A DNA stretch of 53,470 nt, from the NCBI GenBank assembly GCA_945902915.1, contig CAMDNJ010000003.1, positions 1 through 53,470 of the forward strand, read 5' to 3'. The position numbers were made by a program, and so were the translations under genes. Origin of the DNA: Crenothrix polyspora (GTDB taxonomy: Bacteria > Pseudomonadota > Gammaproteobacteria > Methylococcales > Methylomonadaceae). A model generated the notes under the pieces. It saw nothing but the letters and a program-made list of their open reading frames with translations. It did no database searches and was not told the DNA's origin. Positions 20,682-30,278 of this stretch are shown here, piece after piece (the stretch's first letter is position 1; each line of letters begins with the position of its first letter).

Positions 20682-21515
20682 ATGATTGAAAGTTATGATT
20701 TACACTGTCACTCAACTGCGTCAGATGGTGCGTTAACGCCAACAGAGGTGGTGCAACGTGCCGCAGATTTTGGTGTAACCGCACTTGCATTAACAGATCA
20801 CGATACTACTGCCGGTCTCTTTGAGGCTCAGCAGCAAGCCAGCTTAGTTGGTTTGCGCTTAATTCCAGGTATAGAGCTTTCAACTAATTGGCAAAACAAA
20901 TGTTTTCACATTGTGGGTCTGGGTATAGATCCACACTATGCGCCTTTGGCTAATGCCACGCAATTATTACAAAGCACACGCATAGAGCGTGCTGAAAAGA
21001 TCGCTTTCAAATTAGAACAAAAGCGCATACCTGGCGCCTTGCAGGCCGTTATGAAAGCTGCGGGGGATGGGATGATAACTCGTAGCCATTTTGCTGATTT
21101 TTTATTATCACAAAACCATGTCTCGACTCAGCAAGAAGCCTTTGATCGTTATTTAGGACAAGGCAAGTCGGCTTATGTATCGACTACATGGGCCGATTTA
21201 GAAGTTGCCATCAACTGGATAACTGAATCTGGCGGTGTGGCTGTTTTAGCGCATCCTATGCGCTATAAACTTACTGCTAATTGGATGAATCGCTTGTTAA
21301 CCACTTTCAAAGAAGCAGGTGGGCAAGGCTTAGAAGTTATTACCAGTCGAATGAACCCAGATGAATTAAGGCGAGTAACTGATTACGCCAAACGGTTTAA
21401 TTTGGCAGGTTCTGTAGGCTCTGATTTTCATAATCCCGAAAATCCTTGGGTTGAGTTAGGCCGATTACCGACTTTACCCAGTCATATCAAGCCAGTTTGG
21501 GAGTTGCTTAATTAA
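20682..21515 (+). CDS. PHP-domain phosphoesterase (TrpH/YciV/RNase AM-like)
   Basis: YDLHCHSTASDGALTPTEVVQRAADFGVTALALTDHDTTAG...VAVLAHPMRYK...GSDFHNP. Confidence 0.9.
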   Translation: MIESYDLHCHSTASDGALTPTEVVQRAADFGVTALALTDHDTTAGLFEAQQQASLVGLRLIPGIELSTNWQNKCFHIVGLGIDPHYAPLANATQLLQSTRIERAEKIAFKLEQKRIPGALQAVMKAAGDGMITRSHFADFLLSQNHVSTQQEAFDRYLGQGKSAYVSTTWADLEVAINWITESGGVAVLAHPMRYKLTANWMNRLLTTFKEAGGQGLEVITSRMNPDELRRVTDYAKRFNLAGSVGSDFHNPENPWVELGRLPTLPSHIKPVWELLN

Positions 21516-21600
21516 AGTGATCTCGATTGGCTTTATATTTATTACTATGTCGTATACAAAATTATGTGTCCAACCTAACTTATATTAAGGCGAATAACCT

Positions 21601-22098
21601 ATGAACACTGAAGCTAATTTACTTAATTCCTTAGAAGAGGCTCAAGGAAGAAATCCCCTCGAATTTCCATTTGGCTTTTATATTGAAGATGATCACAAAC
21701 AGAGCAATGGTGGTAGTTTCTTTTGGTACGAATCGAATATTGATCTACAGCATGCTATACGTAATGATTTGATTGATGCGTTAACTGATGGTCAGGCAAG
21801 TGATATCCTAGCCGTTAAAAATGAAATGACTGAGCTCTTTGAAAACAATGATGATTCAGAAGATTTGTTGAATCATTTGAATGTGATTTTAGCAGAGCTC
21901 GAATTACGTCTGCAATTTATGGGTAGTTTTGAAGAGCTTTGTAAAAGCAAAGATGAGTGGGCGAAGTATTTTAGAGAATCTTATCGTGAAGAGTGCTTGG
22001 ACAATATTGAAGATATTTCTAGTAAGGAACTACAAAGTTCAATCAAAAAAAGCGAGCAAGATGATTTTGCAGAATTTGTTGCTGAGTATTTGATTTAG
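21601..22098 (+). CDS. Hypothetical acidic protein
   Basis: Uninterrupted ORF with 'aggcg' upstream; no recognised family. Confidence 0.65.
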   Translation: MNTEANLLNSLEEAQGRNPLEFPFGFYIEDDHKQSNGGSFFWYESNIDLQHAIRNDLIDALTDGQASDILAVKNEMTELFENNDDSEDLLNHLNVILAELELRLQFMGSFEELCKSKDEWAKYFRESYREECLDNIEDISSKELQSSIKKSEQDDFAEFVAEYLI

Positions 22099-22122
22099 TC
22101 ACCTAAAAATACAGTTTAACTT

Positions 22123-22350
22123 TCAAGAGTCTTTATCAGTTTTCTCAAGCACTGTGTATTGCGCATCAATAAAGTCGTTATGCTTTCTACTTTTAGCAAG
22201 TTTAAAGCCGCGCCAAAATTTAAAGCCAATAATGGTAAGGGGGATTAATAATATGGTGAAGAATACTGAGAATACCAGTACGGCAATTACTGTAATAATC
22301 AATAAAATAGGGATGATAATAATTCTAGTTAGGTTAAATGAGGTGCGCAT
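22123..22350 (-). CDS. Small hypothetical membrane protein
   Basis: Hydrophobic IIIIPILLIITVIAVLVFSVFFTILLIPLTIIGF then charged tail. Confidence 0.5.
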   Translation of the reverse strand: MRTSFNLTRIIIIPILLIITVIAVLVFSVFFTILLIPLTIIGFKFWRGFKLAKSRKHNDFIDAQYTVLEKTDKDS

Positions 22351-22607
22351 GATGATAGGCTATTATTAAATCTAAAAACCATATGTTACGCCTGTTGCTT
22401 TGATAAAAAAATAAATGAATGTTTTTTCATAAAATTCAAAGCTGACTAATGTTTGCTATTATGGAATATATGGTAATAATTAAGTAACAATAAATATCTA
22501 TAGTGACAGACACTTGAAGCCTAATTTTAGCTGGTTCTTGGAAATTAAAGGCTAACAAGTCAATTCAATATATGCTTTTGTGTAATGTCATTAAGTAGGT
22601 GAATGCG

Positions 22608-22706
22608 ATGAGTGTTGCAGATACGGTTTTTCCTTGGATAGTGTTGGTTTTATTTATAGCTACGACTTTTATGGGTTATTCTTTTGGAAAGAAGCACAAA
22701 GATTAA
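22608..22706 (+). CDS. Possible 32-aa single-TM small protein
   Basis: MSVADTVFPWIVLVLFIATTFMGYSFGKKHKD*, preceded by 'taggtg'; below ORF-track length cut-off. Confidence 0.45.
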   Translation: MSVADTVFPWIVLVLFIATTFMGYSFGKKHKD

Positions 22707-22742
22707 ATGGAATAGTCGTTAATATAAAAAGGAATTTCTTAA

Positions 22743-22958
22743 TCAATGTTCGCGGCAATCTTTAACCAAAGCTTCATTGTTCGCATGAAGAAGAGTTGGC
22801 AACCACTGTGCTCTTTTAGCTTCACAGGCTTCAAGGCAAAACTTTTTCTTATTACCACTATGCTTGGTGTAATAGTCATCGCATGATTCAAGAATAGTTT
22901 TCTGAGTTACTGGGCTTGTGCTCGCTGATTGTTCAGCTATGGGGTTTTTATCAGGCAA
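22743..22958 (-). CDS. Small hypothetical Cys-containing protein
   Basis: ESCDDYYTKHSGNKKKFCLEACEAKRAQW...VKDC: four Cys, CX3C-like spacing. Confidence 0.45.
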   Translation of the reverse strand: MPDKNPIAEQSASTSPVTQKTILESCDDYYTKHSGNKKKFCLEACEAKRAQWLPTLLHANNEALVKDCREH

Positions 22959-23243
22959 ATAAATTCATCTATTCTAAAAGATAGCGAAATTATTAACAGC
23001 ATAATTGCTAACTGACAATTTATGCCTTAAATCACCCTGATAGCAATCTTGTGGCTTGAAGGGGGGGGCTCTGGATAAAAGGGCTGACTTTGCAGTGCCA
23101 GTGTGCAAAATATGTACACTAAAAGTATTAAAGAAGTTTTGACTACACGAAATTGAGTTGAATAAAGACTTATGATATTTGTTGCGATATTGAGCTATGC
23201 TTAATAATAAAAAATCGAATAATGACTTATCATATCAAATACA

Positions 23244-23330
23244 TGGTACCGAGAAGCCGACTCGAACGGCCACGAGCTTGCGCCCACTAGCACCTGAAGC
23301 TAGCGTGTCTACCAATTCCACCATCCCGGC
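23244..23330 (-). tRNA. tRNA-Leu (anticodon CAG)
   Basis: Reverse complement GCCGGGATGGTGGAATTGGTAGACACGCTAGCTTCAGGTGCTAGTGGGCGCAAGCTCGTGGCCGTTCGAGTCGGCTTCTCGGTACCA: long variable arm, GTTCGAGTC T-arm, encoded CCA. Confidence 0.95.
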
Positions 23331-23553
23331 AATGATGCTTTTAAAAGCGATGTGACCGGAGAATATACTTAGGGTATAATTTTTTGTCAATCAATTAAAC
23401 ATAAATGACAATTGAATTAACTGCTCAGATAAAAGTTTTTTCGAGTAATAATGCATAGATTGTTTATTTTCCGTTCTAATCCTTAAGTTAAGCATGTATC
23501 ATGTGCTAATTTTATTACTTAATTGTCTTATTCAACCTGTATCTATTAAATAA

Positions 23554-25812
23554 ATGTCATCGAAGTCTAATAAAGACGTTGATTTAAATTCAACACAAGA
23601 CCCATACGCACAGCGTGAAGCTGAAAAGTATGAAAACCCCATTCCTAGTCGTGAATTAATACTCCATCATCTGGAGCAGGCTGGAAAGCCTTTGTCGCGC
23701 GTAGAGTTTGCCAGTTTTTTCCAGCTTGAAGATGATGACAGCCTTGAGGCACTGCGTCGTCGCTTAAGAGCGATGGAACGCGATGGACAACTATTATTCA
23801 ACCGTGGACAGAGATATTGTCTGGTTAATAATAAAGATTTAATTGTCGGTCGAATTATCGGACACGCAGATGGTTTTGGTTTTGTCAGACCCGATGACGG
23901 TTCTGATGATTTGTATTTGTCGCCCCGTGAAATGAATCCCTTATTACATAATGATAGGGCGATGGTGCGTATTGCCGGGATCGATAAGAAAGGTCGCCGT
24001 GAAGGTGCCGTCGTTGAGATTTTAGAAAGAAATACCCATCAAATTGTTGGGCGTCTTTATAAAGAAGACGGCTTCACCTATGTTGTGCCTGACAATAAAA
24101 ATATCGCTCAAACACTGTTGGTTTTGAATGGTGAAGCGGGTGATGCAAAACAGGGGCAAATTGTTATTGCCGAAATTGTCGAACAACCCACTAAGTTACG
24201 TCAACCTATAGGTCGAGTTATTGAAGTGTTAGGGGATCATCTAGCCCCCGGCATGGAAATTGAAATGGCCATTCGTTCTTATGAATTACCTAATGTTTGG
24301 CCAGAAGAATTATTAGAGGCGATCAAATCATTAAGTGCTGAAGTGCCAGAGTCTGCAAAAGAAGGTCGTGTAGATATCCGTATGTTACCGTTGGTGACTA
24401 TCGATGGAGAAGATGCGCGTGATTTTGATGATGCCGTGTACTGTAAAAGAACCCCTAAGGGTTGGAAACTATTAGTAGCGATTGCTGATGTTTCACATTA
24501 TGTACAAGTTAATAGTGAATTAGATAAAGAAGCTAAAAATCGTAGTACTTCAGTTTACTTTCCAGAGCAAGTCATACCCATGTTGCCGGAAATATTATCG
24601 AATGGATTGTGCTCGCTTAATCCTCATGTCGATCGTTTATGTATGGTCTGTGAACTCATCATAGATGATGAAGGCAAGGTGGTTCGCTCTAAGTTTTATG
24701 ACGCTGTTATGTGCTCTCATGCACGCTTAACCTATACTGAAGTCGCACAGATGTTGGTTGATGGTGACGAGGCTTTAGCAGAAAAACATACGAAGTTAAT
24801 GCCACATTTACGTGAACTCTATAAGCTTTACAAAGCTATGAGACTTCAACGTGAACTTCGTGGCGCTATGGATTTTGACACCCAAGAAACTCGCATAGTC
24901 TTTGCAGAAGATCGTAAGATTGAGAAAATAATACCCGTAGTTCGTAACGATGCCCATAAGCTTATTGAAGAGTTTATGATTACTGCCAATAGTGCAGCAG
25001 CACGCTATTTGAATGCTAAGAAAATCCCCAAGTTATTACGCATTCATGAAGGGCCTAGTGCAGATAAGCTATTAAATCTAAAAACCTTTCTAGGTGAGTT
25101 AGGCTTAAAGTTTGGTGGCGGTGTTAATCCTACGCCATTAGATTATATGCACTTAGTCGATAGTGTTAAAGATCGCCCAGATGCGCATTTAATTCAGACG
25201 GTTTTGCTACGCTCTATGTCTCAAGCGGTCTATAGTCCAGACCTTAAAGGTCATTTCGGTTTGGCTTTAGATGCGTATGCGCATTTTACCTCACCGATAC
25301 GTCGCTATCCTGATCTATTGGTACATCGTGCTATCCGCCATTGTTTATTAGATAAAAAGATAGAGAACTTTGTCTACGGCGTGCCTGATATGATTTTACT
25401 AGGCGAACATTGTTCGGCTAATGAACGACGTGCTGATGATGCGACTCGTGATGTGACCAGCTGGCTAAAATGTGAATACATGATGGATAAGATCGGCGAA
25501 GAATTCCCCGGTATTATTTCCGCTGTCACCTCCTTTGGTTTTTTTGTCGAATTGGCTGATATTTATGTCGAAGGCTTAGTGCATATCAGTAATTTGGGTC
25601 AAGATTATTACCACTTTGATCCTACCAGCCATCAATTAAAAGGTGAGCGCAGCGGTACGAATTTCCGCTTGGGTGATGGTGTTAAGATTCGTGTTGTGCG
25701 TGTTGATTTAGATGAGAAAAAAATGGATTTTGAGCTCATTCAAAAGGGCGATGCTGCAACTAAAGAACTAGCCTCAGATAAGCCAAAAAAGCGACGCAGA
25801 AAGAAAAAGTAA
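23554..25812 (+). CDS. rnr: Ribonuclease R
   Basis: RNB domain TIDGEDARDFDDAVYC, S1 domain near C-terminus, basic KKRRRKKK tail. Confidence 0.96.
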   Translation: MSSKSNKDVDLNSTQDPYAQREAEKYENPIPSRELILHHLEQAGKPLSRVEFASFFQLEDDDSLEALRRRLRAMERDGQLLFNRGQRYCLVNNKDLIVGRIIGHADGFGFVRPDDGSDDLYLSPREMNPLLHNDRAMVRIAGIDKKGRREGAVVEILERNTHQIVGRLYKEDGFTYVVPDNKNIAQTLLVLNGEAGDAKQGQIVIAEIVEQPTKLRQPIGRVIEVLGDHLAPGMEIEMAIRSYELPNVWPEELLEAIKSLSAEVPESAKEGRVDIRMLPLVTIDGEDARDFDDAVYCKRTPKGWKLLVAIADVSHYVQVNSELDKEAKNRSTSVYFPEQVIPMLPEILSNGLCSLNPHVDRLCMVCELIIDDEGKVVRSKFYDAVMCSHARLTYTEVAQMLVDGDEALAEKHTKLMPHLRELYKLYKAMRLQRELRGAMDFDTQETRIVFAEDRKIEKIIPVVRNDAHKLIEEFMITANSAAARYLNAKKIPKLLRIHEGPSADKLLNLKTFLGELGLKFGGGVNPTPLDYMHLVDSVKDRPDAHLIQTVLLRSMSQAVYSPDLKGHFGLALDAYAHFTSPIRRYPDLLVHRAIRHCLLDKKIENFVYGVPDMILLGEHCSANERRADDATRDVTSWLKCEYMMDKIGEEFPGIISAVTSFGFFVELADIYVEGLVHISNLGQDYYHFDPTSHQLKGERSGTNFRLGDGVKIRVVRVDLDEKKMDFELIQKGDAATKELASDKPKKRRRKKK

Positions 25813-25886
25813 GAGCTTGTCAATTTAAGGTCGAACAATGCAGTCTCTTCCACGCTCTGGGTCATTGCTCACAGTTAGATAAAACA

Positions 25887-25920
25887 TGTAGGTCGGGTGC
25901 TAACGCTAACCCGACTTACA
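25887..25920. repeat. REP-like palindrome (GTAGGTCGGGTnnTAACGCTAACCCGAC)
   Basis: tgtaggtcgggtgctaacgctaacccgacttaca; related copies at 34485-34563. Confidence 0.8.
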
Positions 25921-25944
25921 AAAAACCTCCAAAATTCATAACAC

Positions 25945-26694
25945 ATGAAATCAAGCAAATTATTTGGTCTACATTCAGTACAAGCCGCACTCGATTATTC
26001 ACCTAAAAAGATTCATCAAGCTTGGGTTGACAGTGGACGCCAAGATAAGCGTCTATCTCAAGCAGTTGATGATTTATTAGCCTTAGGTATCGTTCCTGAA
26101 AAAGTCGATAGAAAACGACTCGATAAATTGGCGGATAATAATAATCATCAAGGCATTGTCATTGAAGTTGAAATGCCTGGCGAATTATCGGAAAGCGATT
26201 TAAAAACCGTAGTCGAAAACCTAACAGTGCCCGCCTTATTTTTAGTCTTGGATAATGTGCAAGATCCACATAATCTGGGTGCATGCCTTAGAACGGCTGA
26301 TGCGACAGGCGTACATGGCGTGATTGTTACCAAAGATAATGCCACTGGCATTACACCGACGGTCTGCAAAGTCGCTAGCGGCGCCGCAGAAACTGTTCCT
26401 GTTTATCAAGTGACCAATTTAGCGCGTACCTTGCGTTGGTTAAAAGGCGAGGGCTTATGGATCATAGGCGCAGCCGGCGATACATTACAAACACTACATA
26501 CAACTGACTTTACTGTGCCTATGGCCTTGGTAGTCGGTACTGAAGGCAAAGGTTTAAGACGTTTGACCAAAGAACAGTGCGATATATTGGTTGCGATACC
26601 TATGCTAGGCCAAGTTGAAAGCCTTAATTTGTCGGTTGCCACGGGTGTATTGCTTTATGAAGCCGTGCGCCAACGATATCCTGCAGCTAAGTAA
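25945..26694 (+). CDS. rlmB: 23S rRNA (guanosine-2'-O)-methyltransferase RlmB
   Basis: SpoU family: LDNVQDPHNLGACLRTADATGVHGVIV...GTEGKGLRRLTKEQCD...SLNLSVATGVLLYEA. Confidence 0.94.
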   Translation: MKSSKLFGLHSVQAALDYSPKKIHQAWVDSGRQDKRLSQAVDDLLALGIVPEKVDRKRLDKLADNNNHQGIVIEVEMPGELSESDLKTVVENLTVPALFLVLDNVQDPHNLGACLRTADATGVHGVIVTKDNATGITPTVCKVASGAAETVPVYQVTNLARTLRWLKGEGLWIIGAAGDTLQTLHTTDFTVPMALVVGTEGKGLRRLTKEQCDILVAIPMLGQVESLNLSVATGVLLYEAVRQRYPAAK

Positions 26695-27317
26695 TGCCAA
26701 ATAACTCAACATGTCGGTTACAAGGCCGAAACTTATGTTGTGTTCGTGATGATCGCGTCTTGTTTGAAGAACTGTGTTTCGAGTTGAGTTCAGGGCAAGT
26801 ATTATTGCTAGAAGGTGAGAACGGCAGCGGAAAAACCTCATTGTTGCGTATCTTATGCGGCTTTAGAGAGCCTGACGCGGGTCAAGTCTTATGGTGCGGC
26901 AACGCAATAAACGACAGTCTATATTACGAAGAAATGGCTTATGTCGGTCATTTAAATGGCGTTAAGAAAGAGTTGACGGCGCTAGAAAATTTGAAAGTAT
27001 CCTTAGCACTCGGTCAAGTTGGTAAATATTCTATAACACAGGCCTTAGCTAAGGTTCAGTTAGCAGACTTTGATGATGCGCTAGTTCAGACCTTATCTGC
27101 AGGTCAACAAAGACGCTTATCCTTAGCGCGCTTATTAATTACGCACAATAGCTTGTGGATACTCGACGAGCCTTTTACTTCTCTTGATATACAAGGCATT
27201 ACATTGATTGAAAGCTTGATGACTGAGCATTGTAATAAGGGCGGCATGGTTGTTTTAACATCGCACCATGATATCGCTTTGCCGAGTGTAGATGTGCAAC
27301 GCATGTTGTTATCTTAA
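26694..27317 (+). CDS. ccmA: Heme ABC exporter ATP-binding protein CcmA
   Basis: Walker A EGENGSGKTSLLRILCG; LSAGQQRRLSLARLL; followed by ccmB. Confidence 0.94.
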   Translation: MPNNSTCRLQGRNLCCVRDDRVLFEELCFELSSGQVLLLEGENGSGKTSLLRILCGFREPDAGQVLWCGNAINDSLYYEEMAYVGHLNGVKKELTALENLKVSLALGQVGKYSITQALAKVQLADFDDALVQTLSAGQQRRLSLARLLITHNSLWILDEPFTSLDIQGITLIESLMTEHCNKGGMVVLTSHHDIALPSVDVQRMLLS

Positions 27318-27991
27318 TGGCTTTGTTTTACGCATTTATAGCCATTATTAGGCGTGATTTATTGTTAGCCGTGCGTAGGCGCTCAGAAATCGCTAATCCC
27401 TTATTGTTTTTTATACTAGTCATCACGCTTTTTCCCTTAGGTATCGGCGCTCAACCACATTTATTACAAGCGATTGCCCCCGGTATAATTTGGGTATCGG
27501 CCTTGTTGGCTGCTATGTTGTCTTTGGATAGTCTATTTCGCTCAGATTTTGATGACGGCTCATTAGAGCAAATTTTATTAAGCCCATATCCTGCTTCTGT
27601 TTTAGTGTTAGCTAAAATTATTGCTCACTGGCTGGTCACTGGTTTACCGTTATTGATAGTCGCACCGCTACTTGCTGTTTTATTAGGCATGCCTACGCAA
27701 TCAATAGGCGTTTTGTTATTAACACTCTTATTAGGAACACCGGTATTAAGTTTAATCGGTGCCATAGGCGTGTCTTTAACAGTAGGACTGCGCCGAGGCG
27801 GTATGATCTTATCATTGTTAGTTTTACCATTGTATGTGCCCGTGCTTATTTTTGCGGGCAATGCCGTAGAAATGGCGGGCAGTGGCTTACCGGTTGATGC
27901 TCAGATTAATATCTTGATCTCAATTTTATGTTTGTCTGTAGTTTTGGCACCTTGGCCGACAGCGGCCGCATTAAAAATGAGTGTTAATTAA
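27317..27991 (+). CDS. ccmB: Heme exporter protein CcmB
   Basis: RRSEIANPLLFFILVITLFPLGIGAQPHLLQAIAPGIIWVSALLA. Confidence 0.95.
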   Translation: MALFYAFIAIIRRDLLLAVRRRSEIANPLLFFILVITLFPLGIGAQPHLLQAIAPGIIWVSALLAAMLSLDSLFRSDFDDGSLEQILLSPYPASVLVLAKIIAHWLVTGLPLLIVAPLLAVLLGMPTQSIGVLLLTLLLGTPVLSLIGAIGVSLTVGLRRGGMILSLLVLPLYVPVLIFAGNAVEMAGSGLPVDAQINILISILCLSVVLAPWPTAAALKMSVN

Positions 27992-28096
27992 TAATATCTC
28001 GTAAAATATCCATAGATTATGCACAGAGTCACACCTTGTCTAGCTCTATCGTGACACTGCTAAATGCAGCACTGAAACTTTAACTTAAATAGACCT

Positions 28097-28858
28097 ATGT
28101 TTTTAATTCCAAATGCTGTTGTAAGATTTTTTCATCGCATGGCTTCGCCACCTCATTTTTACGCGTTTACTGATAAAGTCATGCCCTGGCTCATTATTAT
28201 CTTCGTGTTGTTGACAGGATTCGGACTCTACGGAGGTTTATATTTAGCGCCTGCTGATTATCAACAAGGTGATAGTTATCGTATTATTTACATCCATGTG
28301 CCCAGTGCATGGATGTCCTTGTTTATTTATATGGTGATGGCAATTTCTGGCGCAATTGGTTTAGTTTGGCGTATTAAATTAGCCGAGATTGTTGCTATTA
28401 GTAGTGCGCCTATCGGTGCTAGCTTTACCTTCATTGCTTTATTTACCGGTTCATTATGGGGAAAACCCATGTGGGGAACTTGGTGGGTTTGGGATGCACG
28501 CTTAACCTCTGAATTGATTTTGTTGTTTTTGTATCTTGGGGTTATCGGTCTTTATGGCGCGATAGATGATAAACGCGTTGCTTCTAAAGCCGTGGCTATA
28601 TTGGCTTTGGTGGGGGTGGTTAATATCCCGATTATTCATTATTCCGTAGAATGGTGGAATACCTTACATCAAGGTCCTACTGTAACCAAAATAGATAAGC
28701 CGTCTATTCATGTCAGCATGTTGTTCCCTTTGTTATTAATGGCCTTATCCTTCAAGTTTTATTATTTGATCGCTTTGATACAAAGAATACGTATAGAATT
28801 ATTACAGCGTGAGCGTAATGCTCAATGGGTTAAAGCTAAAGTTTTGGAGTTACGTTGA
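28097..28858 (+). CDS. ccmC: Heme ABC transporter permease CcmC
   Basis: IIYIHVPSAWMSLFIY...WGKPMWGTWWVWDARLTSELILLFLYLG. Confidence 0.96.
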   Translation: MFLIPNAVVRFFHRMASPPHFYAFTDKVMPWLIIIFVLLTGFGLYGGLYLAPADYQQGDSYRIIYIHVPSAWMSLFIYMVMAISGAIGLVWRIKLAEIVAISSAPIGASFTFIALFTGSLWGKPMWGTWWVWDARLTSELILLFLYLGVIGLYGAIDDKRVASKAVAILALVGVVNIPIIHYSVEWWNTLHQGPTVTKIDKPSIHVSMLFPLLLMALSFKFYYLIALIQRIRIELLQRERNAQWVKAKVLELR

Positions 28859-29019
28859 TGAGTTTAGACCAATTTCTTTCCATGGGTGGCTATGGCTTTT
28901 ATGTTTGGACGTCTTATGGTGTTACTTTTTGTGTATTGCTAGCGAACATTATTATTCCAATAATGCAGCGTAAACAATTTTTTGTTAAAGCCTTAAAGAA
29001 GCAAAAAAACCCCCTATGA
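28858..29019 (+). CDS. ccmD: Heme exporter protein CcmD
   Basis: Read by hand: MSLDQFLSMGGYGFYVWTSYGVTFCVLLANIIIPIMQRKQFFVKALKKQKNPL*; MGGYGFYVW is typical; overlaps ccmC and ccmE. Too short for the track. Confidence 0.93.
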   Translation: MSLDQFLSMGGYGFYVWTSYGVTFCVLLANIIIPIMQRKQFFVKALKKQKNPL

Positions 29020-29459
29020 AACCAGCAAGAAAACAGCGTTTAATATTAATTGCTTTGATGGTAATCGGTGCGAGTATTGCCACTGCTTTCGCCTTAAAGT
29101 CCTTTAATGAAAATTTAATGTACTTTTTTTCTACAACCGATGTCGTAGAAGGTAAAGCTCCTAAATCTGCTTTATTTAGATTAGGTGGCATGGTCATTAA
29201 AGGCAGTGTTGAAAGGCCCGGTGATGGCATGATGGTGCGTTTTAAATTGACTGATTTCAGCAAAGAAGTAACCGTTGAATATACGGGAATCTTGCCGGAT
29301 TTATTTAGAGAAGGGCAGGGCATTGTTGCTCATGGCAAACTAAATGAGCAAGGTGTGTTCATTGCCGAGGAAGTGTTAGCTAAACATGATGAAAACTATA
29401 TGCCGCCAGAAGTTAAGGCAAGCTTAAAAAATCAAACTGAACCCGTTTTAGCCAAGTAA
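29016..29459 (+). CDS. ccmE: Cytochrome c maturation protein CcmE
   Basis: RLGGMVIKGSVERPGDGMMVRFKLTD...GILPDLFREGQGIVAHGKL...AEEVLAKHDENYMPPEV. Confidence 0.96.
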   Translation: MKPARKQRLILIALMVIGASIATAFALKSFNENLMYFFSTTDVVEGKAPKSALFRLGGMVIKGSVERPGDGMMVRFKLTDFSKEVTVEYTGILPDLFREGQGIVAHGKLNEQGVFIAEEVLAKHDENYMPPEVKASLKNQTEPVLAK

Positions 29460-30181
29460 TGAGTGTCATTTATAGAGGACGCTTAGAGCGATGGAAGGAA
29501 GATAAAGGTTTTGGTTTTATCCGGCCAGAACATAGTCAAGTCGATGTTTTCATTCATATCTCAGCACTCAGTAACAGCCCTCGTCGCCCAGTTGTTGGTG
29601 ATATGATTTATTATCAGCTACATGTGGCTGATGATGGAAAGATCAAAGCGGTTAAGGCTGAAATTGAAAACGTTGCCGGGGTAAAGCCACCAAAAACTTA
29701 TAATCACCCACAAAAAAGTAATCAAAATAGGCTGCTAGCTAAGTTGATTCCTCTTTTGCTTTTTGGTTGCTTTTTGTATGTTGCGATTGCTCAGTATCTC
29801 CCTAATCAATTGAATGATTCAACACAACAGGTTATAAGTAGCAGTAGTCATGATTTTATTTTGCAAGATGCATTTGAGCATCGGAAAAGTGATATTCAGG
29901 TTGAGGGCGAAGGTAAAATATCAAAGCTATTGCCGGATGATAGCGATGGAATCAGACATCAGAAAATGATTGTGGTATTAAATTCTGGGCAGAGTATCCT
30001 GCTTGCCCATAACATTGATCTTGCAGGAAAAATTAACTTTATCCGACTAGGTGACAGTATTGCTTTTAACGGCGAGTATGTATGGAGCGAAAAAGGTGGC
30101 TTAGTACACTGGACGCATCATGATCCTAAAGGTCATCATGTCGCCGGTTGGTTAAAATATAATGAGAGAATATATCAGTAA
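29459..30181 (+). CDS. Cold-shock-domain protein with central TM segment and DUF3465-like C-terminus
   Basis: N-term RGRLERWKEDKGFGFIRPEHSQVDVFIHISAL (CSD); LLAKLIPLLLFGCFLYVAIAQYL (TM); C-term LPDDSDGIRHQKMIVVLNSGQSILLAHNIDLA...GEYVWSEKGGLVHWTHHDPKGHHVAGWLKYNERIYQ (DUF3465-like). Start overlaps ccmE stop (TAATG). Confidence 0.82.
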   Translation: MSVIYRGRLERWKEDKGFGFIRPEHSQVDVFIHISALSNSPRRPVVGDMIYYQLHVADDGKIKAVKAEIENVAGVKPPKTYNHPQKSNQNRLLAKLIPLLLFGCFLYVAIAQYLPNQLNDSTQQVISSSSHDFILQDAFEHRKSDIQVEGEGKISKLLPDDSDGIRHQKMIVVLNSGQSILLAHNIDLAGKINFIRLGDSIAFNGEYVWSEKGGLVHWTHHDPKGHHVAGWLKYNERIYQ

Positions 30182-30278
30182 AACGGCATTAAACTGTGTC
30201 TTCTCATCATTAAGATATTAGCTTAGCAACTATTAATTGGTATTAAAGGGCAAAAAACTATCACATGAGTCAAATACA

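Noticed and set aside
23061-23068. G8 homopolymer as a phase-variation tract
   Set aside because: It is intergenic with no ORF or clear promoter spacing to modulate; could also be a sequencing artefact.
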